Positions 59,894 to 64,000 of a DNA stretch of 64,000 nucleotides are shown piece by piece. The DNA is taken from positions 186,001-250,000 of the forward strand of contig NZ_WLYK01000001.1 of the NCBI RefSeq assembly GCF_009707545.1. Reading direction: 5' to 3'. Both the position numbers and the translations under genes were made by a program. Position 1 is the stretch's first letter. Every line of letters begins with the position of its first letter. Source of the DNA: Nakamurella alba. Lineage in GTDB: Bacteria > Actinomycetota > Actinomycetes > Mycobacteriales > Nakamurellaceae. The notes beneath the pieces were generated by a model, which ran no database searches, had not been told where the DNA came from, and worked only from the letters and a program-made list of their open reading frames with translations.

Positions 59894-62001
59894 TCGAGTT
59901 CGCCGATCTGCGCGAGTTGATCGCCCCGCGATCGATCACCCTCATTGGTGCCGGGGAAACCGGTCTCGGAGCGTGGCTCACCCGGAACGTGTTGGAGCAC
60001 TCGACCTTCGCCGGACCGATCCACCTGGTCACGGACCGGCGGCCGGAGGTTTTCGGTCGACCGACATTCCCGTCGGTCGCCGACATCGACGGCGAGATCG
60101 ACGTCGCCCTGATCCTGTTGCCCCGCGGACTGGTACCGCAGGCGCTGCGGGACGCGCAGGCCAAGGGGGCGCGATTCGCAGTCATCATGGCCGGCGGATT
60201 CGGCGAGTTCGGCGATGAGGAGGGCATCGCACTGGACCGCGAACTGCGCGAGGTGATCGCAGCCGGATCGACCCGGGTGGTCGGGCCGAACTCGCCCGGG
60301 GTGGGATCGATCCTGGCGCCGCTCGGATTGACCATCCAGCCGGGCTTCAAGGACGAACTGTCGCCCGGTCCGATCGGGCTGATCGCGCAGAGCGGCGGTG
60401 TCACTCGCGCGGTGCTCCAGGACTCGCACCGCGGAGTCGGTTTCTCCGCCTTCTTCGCCACCGGCAACCAGATGGACCTGGACGTCGCGGACTACCTCAA
60501 TTACTTCGTCCAGGACGCGGCGACGAAGGGTGTGGCGCTGGCCATCGAGAGTGTTCCGTCGTCGGACCGCTTTGTCGAGGCCGCCGAACGCGCGCGGGCA
60601 GCCGGTAAACCGGTGGTCATGCTCAAGACGGGCACATCGGAGGCAGGACGGAAGGCGGCCAGCTCGCACACCGGCGCGGTCGTCGGTGAGCAGGGAGCGA
60701 TGCGCGCGGTCGCTGCGCAGCACGGGATCTCGGTCGTCGATGATCTGATTCACCTGGTCAACGTGGTGCACTACCGGCTCGCCGTCACCCACGGGAACCA
60801 GGGCTGGACCCCACGCAGCCGGGAGGTCGCAATCGTCGGCATGTCCGGCGGTTCGGGCGTCCTGGTGGCTGACGCACTGGCCACCAACGGCGTCGGACTC
60901 GCCGAACTGGACCCGAGCACCAAGGATCGGATGCGGCTGTTCCTCCCGCCGACCTTGCCGCTGTCCAACCCGCTGGACCTGGCCGATGCAAGCTTCCGGG
61001 AGAACGCCTTCGAGGACTCCCTGCGCCTGGTAGCCCAGGATCCGGGCGTCGGTGCCCTGCTTGTCATCTTCAACGCCTGGTACGAGAACAACTCCATGCG
61101 ATACGCCAAGGCCGCGATCGCCGTGGCGGCCGAGGCCGACGTGCCGGTGATCCCGGTCTGGATGTCGGCGCGCGGTGGTCCGGAGCTCGATGTACTGGTC
61201 CAGGCCGGCCTGCTGCCGGTCCGATCGGCGACGGAGGCCGCGGCCACGGTGCAGTCCCTCATGGCCGACGCGGCCGGCCCACCAACGGCCACGACATCAC
61301 CAGTCAACGAGATGATCTCGACGCCTCGACTGCCCGACGGCACGATCCTGGAGGACCGTGCCAAGCAACTGCTCGATGCACGCGGTGTGCGCGTCTCCCG
61401 GGAACTGGTGGTCGACACCCTGGAAGCGGCGAAGGCGGCGGCCGACGCGATCGGCTACCCGGTCATCCTCAAGGGTTTGGACGACTCCGCCACCCACCGG
61501 GCCGGCACCGGGCTGGTGTCCGGCGCCGTGCGCACCGCGAAGCAACTGGTGGACGCCTGGAACGGCATCGCCGACGCCTTCCGCACGCACACCGGCCGCG
61601 ACGGCTGCCCGGTGCTGGTGGCCGAGTTCGTCGAAGGCGAACTGGAGGCCTACATCGGGCTGAAGCGCGATCCCGAGTGGGGGATGATCCTCAGCCTGGG
61701 ATTGGGCGGCCGGTGGATCGAGGAGATCGCCGACGCCGCGGTCTTGCCGCTGCCGGCCACGGCAGAAGCCATCGAGAACGCCCTGACAGCATCAAAACTC
61801 GCTCGAGCGATCGAGCGATCACAGCTCCACGGCGCTCCGCGGGCGGGACTGCTCGACATCGCTGTCCGGATCGCCGCGCTGGGGGCCGAACACCCGGAGA
61901 TCTCCGAGCTGGACGTGAACCCGGTGATCCTCACCCGGGTCGCCGCGGTCGCGGTCGATGCGCTCATCACAGTCGAGCGCTGCGGCACGGACTCCGGGTG
62001 A
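59890..62001 (+). CDS. ADP-forming acyl-CoA synthetase (acetate-CoA ligase family, fused subunits)
   Basis: A 703-residue single-chain NDP-forming acyl-CoA synthetase. Domain order: CoA-binding Rossmann (residues 1-130, LIGAGETGLGAWLTRNVLE), succinyl-CoA-ligase-like domain with the phospho-histidine His260 in KAASSHTGAVVG, a linker domain, and a C-terminal ATP-grasp domain from about 480 (AIGYPVILKGLDDSATHRAG, VLVAEFVEGELEAYIGLKRD, ELDVNPVIL). It reversibly couples acyl-CoA and ADP to acid and ATP without making AMP. The enzyme therefore either activates an acid cheaply or recovers ATP from an acyl-CoA. It is coupled to the lyase by an ATGA overlap. Confidence 0.9.
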   Translation: MIEFADLRELIAPRSITLIGAGETGLGAWLTRNVLEHSTFAGPIHLVTDRRPEVFGRPTFPSVADIDGEIDVALILLPRGLVPQALRDAQAKGARFAVIMAGGFGEFGDEEGIALDRELREVIAAGSTRVVGPNSPGVGSILAPLGLTIQPGFKDELSPGPIGLIAQSGGVTRAVLQDSHRGVGFSAFFATGNQMDLDVADYLNYFVQDAATKGVALAIESVPSSDRFVEAAERARAAGKPVVMLKTGTSEAGRKAASSHTGAVVGEQGAMRAVAAQHGISVVDDLIHLVNVVHYRLAVTHGNQGWTPRSREVAIVGMSGGSGVLVADALATNGVGLAELDPSTKDRMRLFLPPTLPLSNPLDLADASFRENAFEDSLRLVAQDPGVGALLVIFNAWYENNSMRYAKAAIAVAAEADVPVIPVWMSARGGPELDVLVQAGLLPVRSATEAAATVQSLMADAAGPPTATTSPVNEMISTPRLPDGTILEDRAKQLLDARGVRVSRELVVDTLEAAKAAADAIGYPVILKGLDDSATHRAGTGLVSGAVRTAKQLVDAWNGIADAFRTHTGRDGCPVLVAEFVEGELEAYIGLKRDPEWGMILSLGLGGRWIEEIADAAVLPLPATAEAIENALTASKLARAIERSQLHGAPRAGLLDIAVRIAALGAEHPEISELDVNPVILTRVAAVAVDALITVERCGTDSG

Positions 62002-62021
62002 ACAGGGAGCAGGGGGAGCGG

Positions 62022-63017
62022 GTGACTCACTGGTTCGCCGCCCGCGGTCACCAGTTCGACGCATCCGGCGCGCGCCGATTCACCGGCGGTCTGGCCAACG
62101 TCAACCAACTCGTCACGTTCGACGGGCGGCCGGCTGTGCTCCGTCACCCACCGGTCGGTCCACGGCAGGTAGGAGCCAACGACATGGCGCGGGAGTGGAA
62201 GGTGCTGTCCGGGTTGGGTGCCGTGTACCCGCTCGCCCCTCTCGGGCTGGCCTACTGCGACGACGAATCCGTGCTCGGGGTGCCGTTCCTGCTTGTGGAG
62301 TTCCGCGACGGCATCGCGATCGGTGCGGACATGCCACCGATGGGCGCCGTCGATGCGCCGAAAAGGCTCACCGGTGCGCTGGTGGGTGTCATGGCGGAGC
62401 TGCACGACGTCGACCCGGCAGCCGCCGGTGTGGCAGATCTCGGCCGGCCCGAGAACTTTCTGTCGCGACAGGTGACGTCGTGGCACAAGCGGGCCGGCGC
62501 CGTCTGGCCGCAGGACATACCCGCCGGAATCGACCGGATGTCCGCCGCACTGGCTGCGAAAGTACCGGTCGACGACGAGGTGTGCTTGTTGCACATGGAT
62601 CTCAAGTTCGACAACATGTTGGTGAACCCGGACACCTGCGACGCACAGGCGGTCATCGACTGGGACATGGCCACCCGTGGGACGCCGCTGTTCGACCTGG
62701 CGGTGCTGCTGGCCTACTGGATCGAGCCGTCGGATCCGGCGGACGTGCAGGCGTTGGAACGTGTCCCGTCCCTGCGTGACGGATTCGGCAGCCGGACCGA
62801 TCTGGCCGAGCAGTACCTCGCCCGGACCGGGCGCTCGGGCGACAACCTGGTCTGGTTGGTCGCCCTCGCCCGCTACCGGCTCGCGGTGTTGTGGATGCAA
62901 CTGTTCCGGCTGTGGCAACAGGGATCGGTCATCGGCGACGGATACGCGGACTTCGAACGACTGGCGCTGGCCCTGTTGGACCTTGCCGAGCACAACTACC
63001 TGAAAGGCACGCTGTGA
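62022..63017 (+). CDS. APH-fold kinase paired with acyl-CoA dehydrogenase
   Basis: A 331-residue kinase-fold protein from GTG 62022 with GGGGGAG 4 bases upstream; an alternative GTG at 61998 overlaps the synthetase stop but lacks a ribosome site. The N-lobe has RRFTGGLANVNQLVTFDGR and VLRHPP. The catalytic loop is LLHMDLKFDNMLVN and the metal motif is VIDWDMATRGTPLFDLAVLL. The stop overlaps the start of an acyl-CoA dehydrogenase gene (GTGA). This exact pairing mirrors mammalian ACAD10/ACAD11, where the same two domains are fused and handle 4-hydroxyacyl-CoAs through phosphorylation. The role here is inference from that parallel. Confidence 0.83.
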   Translation: MTHWFAARGHQFDASGARRFTGGLANVNQLVTFDGRPAVLRHPPVGPRQVGANDMAREWKVLSGLGAVYPLAPLGLAYCDDESVLGVPFLLVEFRDGIAIGADMPPMGAVDAPKRLTGALVGVMAELHDVDPAAAGVADLGRPENFLSRQVTSWHKRAGAVWPQDIPAGIDRMSAALAAKVPVDDEVCLLHMDLKFDNMLVNPDTCDAQAVIDWDMATRGTPLFDLAVLLAYWIEPSDPADVQALERVPSLRDGFGSRTDLAEQYLARTGRSGDNLVWLVALARYRLAVLWMQLFRLWQQGSVIGDGYADFERLALALLDLAEHNYLKGTL

Positions 63018-64000
63018 TCGACTTCTCCATCCCCGAGGACCTGGTCGCCAAGCGTGACCGCGTCAGGCAGTGGGTGATCGACGAGATCATCCCGTACGAG
63101 ACCGATCCGCGGCTGACCCAGCACGGCCCGACCGACGGACTCCGCCAGGAGCTCGTCGAGAAGGCCCGCGCCGCCGGTCTGCTGACCATCCAGGCCCCGG
63201 TGGAGTACGGCGGCTGGGGCCTGTCGCACCTCGAGCAGGCCGTGCTGTACGAGGCGGCCGGATGGTCCACCCTGGGACCGGTCGCGATGAACTGCGCCGC
63301 CCCGGACGAGGGCAACATGTTCCTGCTCAACAAGATCACCGACGCAGCGCAGGCCGAGCGCTACCTCCGCCCGGTCATCGAAGGCCACCAGCGTTCGGTG
63401 TTCGCGATGACCGAGCCGGACGGCGCCGGGTCCGACCCCGGGCAGCTACGGACGACGGCCACCTTCGACGGCACCCACTTCCGCATCGACGGACTCAAGT
63501 GGCTGATCACCGGGGCCAACGGCGCCAGGACCTGGATCATCATGGCGGACCTGCAGGAGAACCCGCACCTGCCGTCGGGCCCGACCCTCTTCCTCGCCGA
63601 CGGCGACGCGCCGGGGATCGTCATCGAGCGGGTGATGAACTCGATGGACCGCAACTATGTGGAAGGACACTGCGTCGTCAGGTTCGACGGGCTGTCCCTG
63701 CCGCGGGAAGCCCTGCTCGGTGAGGCCGGCGCGGCGTTCCGGTACGCCCAGTTGCGGCTCGCACCGGCCAGATTGACGCACGCGATGCGCTGGCTCGGTG
63801 CCGCTGAGCGCGCGCAGAGCATCGCCATCGACCACGCCCGCACACGCACTGCGTTCGGCAAGCCCATCGCCGAGCACCAGGGTGTCTCGTTCAAGATCGC
63901 CGACAACGAGATTGCCTTGCATCACTGCCGTCTGTCCGTCTGGTACGTCGCATGGTTGCTCGATCAGGGTGAGAAGGCAAGGCACGAGAGCTCCGTCGCG
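63014..64000 (+). CDS. Acyl-CoA dehydrogenase (cut by window end), ACAD10/11-type partner
   Basis: The first 329 codons are present, open to the window end. IDFSIPEDLVAKRDRVRQWV, MTEPDGAGSDPGQLRTTATF, LKWLITGANGART, MNSMDRNYVEGHCVVRFDGL and RTRTAFGKPIAEHQGVSFKI match acyl-CoA dehydrogenases of the ACAD10/11 and FadE subgroup, which read TEP.vASSDa in that loop; here it is TEPDGAGSDPG. The GTG at 63014 overlaps the kinase stop (GTGA), indicating a fixed stoichiometry with it. The C-terminal active-site helix and the QxxGGxGY segment lie beyond 64000, so the catalytic residue cannot be judged. Confidence 0.92.
   Translation, partial: MIDFSIPEDLVAKRDRVRQWVIDEIIPYETDPRLTQHGPTDGLRQELVEKARAAGLLTIQAPVEYGGWGLSHLEQAVLYEAAGWSTLGPVAMNCAAPDEGNMFLLNKITDAAQAERYLRPVIEGHQRSVFAMTEPDGAGSDPGQLRTTATFDGTHFRIDGLKWLITGANGARTWIIMADLQENPHLPSGPTLFLADGDAPGIVIERVMNSMDRNYVEGHCVVRFDGLSLPREALLGEAGAAFRYAQLRLAPARLTHAMRWLGAAERAQSIAIDHARTRTAFGKPIAEHQGVSFKIADNEIALHHCRLSVWYVAWLLDQGEKARHESSVA

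Overview
The window is chromosomal DNA of a high-GC actinobacterium, at roughly 70% G+C in nearly all genes. GTG starts are frequent, ATGA/GTGA gene overlaps are common, and there are an F420-type luciferase-like oxidoreductase and long hairpin terminators without U-tracts. The genus cannot be fixed from the sequence alone. Almost every gene belongs to CoA-thioester catabolism, its transport or its control.

Layout. (1) 1-8.4 kb: a plus-strand beta-oxidation and ring-degradation run: acyl-CoA dehydrogenase end, SDR, thiolase, CoA-transferase, HMG-CoA-lyase-like enzyme, BadH-like dehydrogenase and three crotonases, closed by a convergent MarR gene. (2) 8.5-15.5 kb: an acyl-CoA ligase divergent from a 2-hydroxyacyl-CoA dehydratase/benzoyl-CoA reductase-type system (two Fe-S subunits and one radical-activating ATPase), then an MHS-type carrier. 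(3) 15.6-27 kb: SDR, acyl-CoA synthetase and DMT permease; a complete LIV-type ABC importer; a CaiB-like CoA-transferase/racemase; an APH-fold kinase. (4) 27-38 kb: a minus-strand operon BadI-like hydrolase, acyl-CoA dehydrogenase and dienoyl-CoA-reductase-like SDR, divergent from a MenB-like crotonase; then P450, ferredoxin reductase, ferredoxin, alcohol dehydrogenase and aldehyde dehydrogenase behind a GAF-LuxR regulator. The P450 closely resembles P450terp (CYP108). (5) 38-53 kb: acyl-CoA dehydrogenase, LLM enzyme, SDR and a hydrolase; an APH kinase, unknown protein and second aldehyde dehydrogenase; an AttH/CrtC-like protein with a sugar-type ABC importer; a double-hotdog thioesterase and MocR regulator. 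(6) 53.1-55.7 kb: a tRNA 3'-end fragment followed by two lower-GC genes of foreign appearance. (7) 55.7-64 kb: a second catabolic locus with a nitronate-monooxygenase-like gene, an XRE-cupin regulator and a tight operon of D-2-hydroxyacid dehydrogenase, CitE-like lyase, ADP-forming acyl-CoA synthetase, APH kinase and acyl-CoA dehydrogenase (cut by the window end).

Working model (inference): a P450terp-type monooxygenase, alcohol dehydrogenase and aldehyde dehydrogenase turn a methyl group on a cyclohexene-type terpenoid into a ring carboxylate. CoA ligases activate it, a crotonase hydrates it, the BadH-like enzyme oxidises it and BadI/MenB-like hydrolases open the ring. Thiolase, HMG-CoA-lyase-like enzyme, CoA-transferases and dehydrogenases finish the chain. 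The dehydratase/reductase module is the unexpected part, because its family is normally oxygen-sensitive and yet it sits beside an O2-dependent P450.

Regulation: a palindrome of consensus TGGTCnGACCA lies on or just downstream of putative -10 elements at most of the major promoters, from 10 kb to 53 kb. It matches the operator type of FadR-subfamily GntR repressors. No such regulator is encoded in the window, so the clusters look like one regulon controlled from elsewhere.
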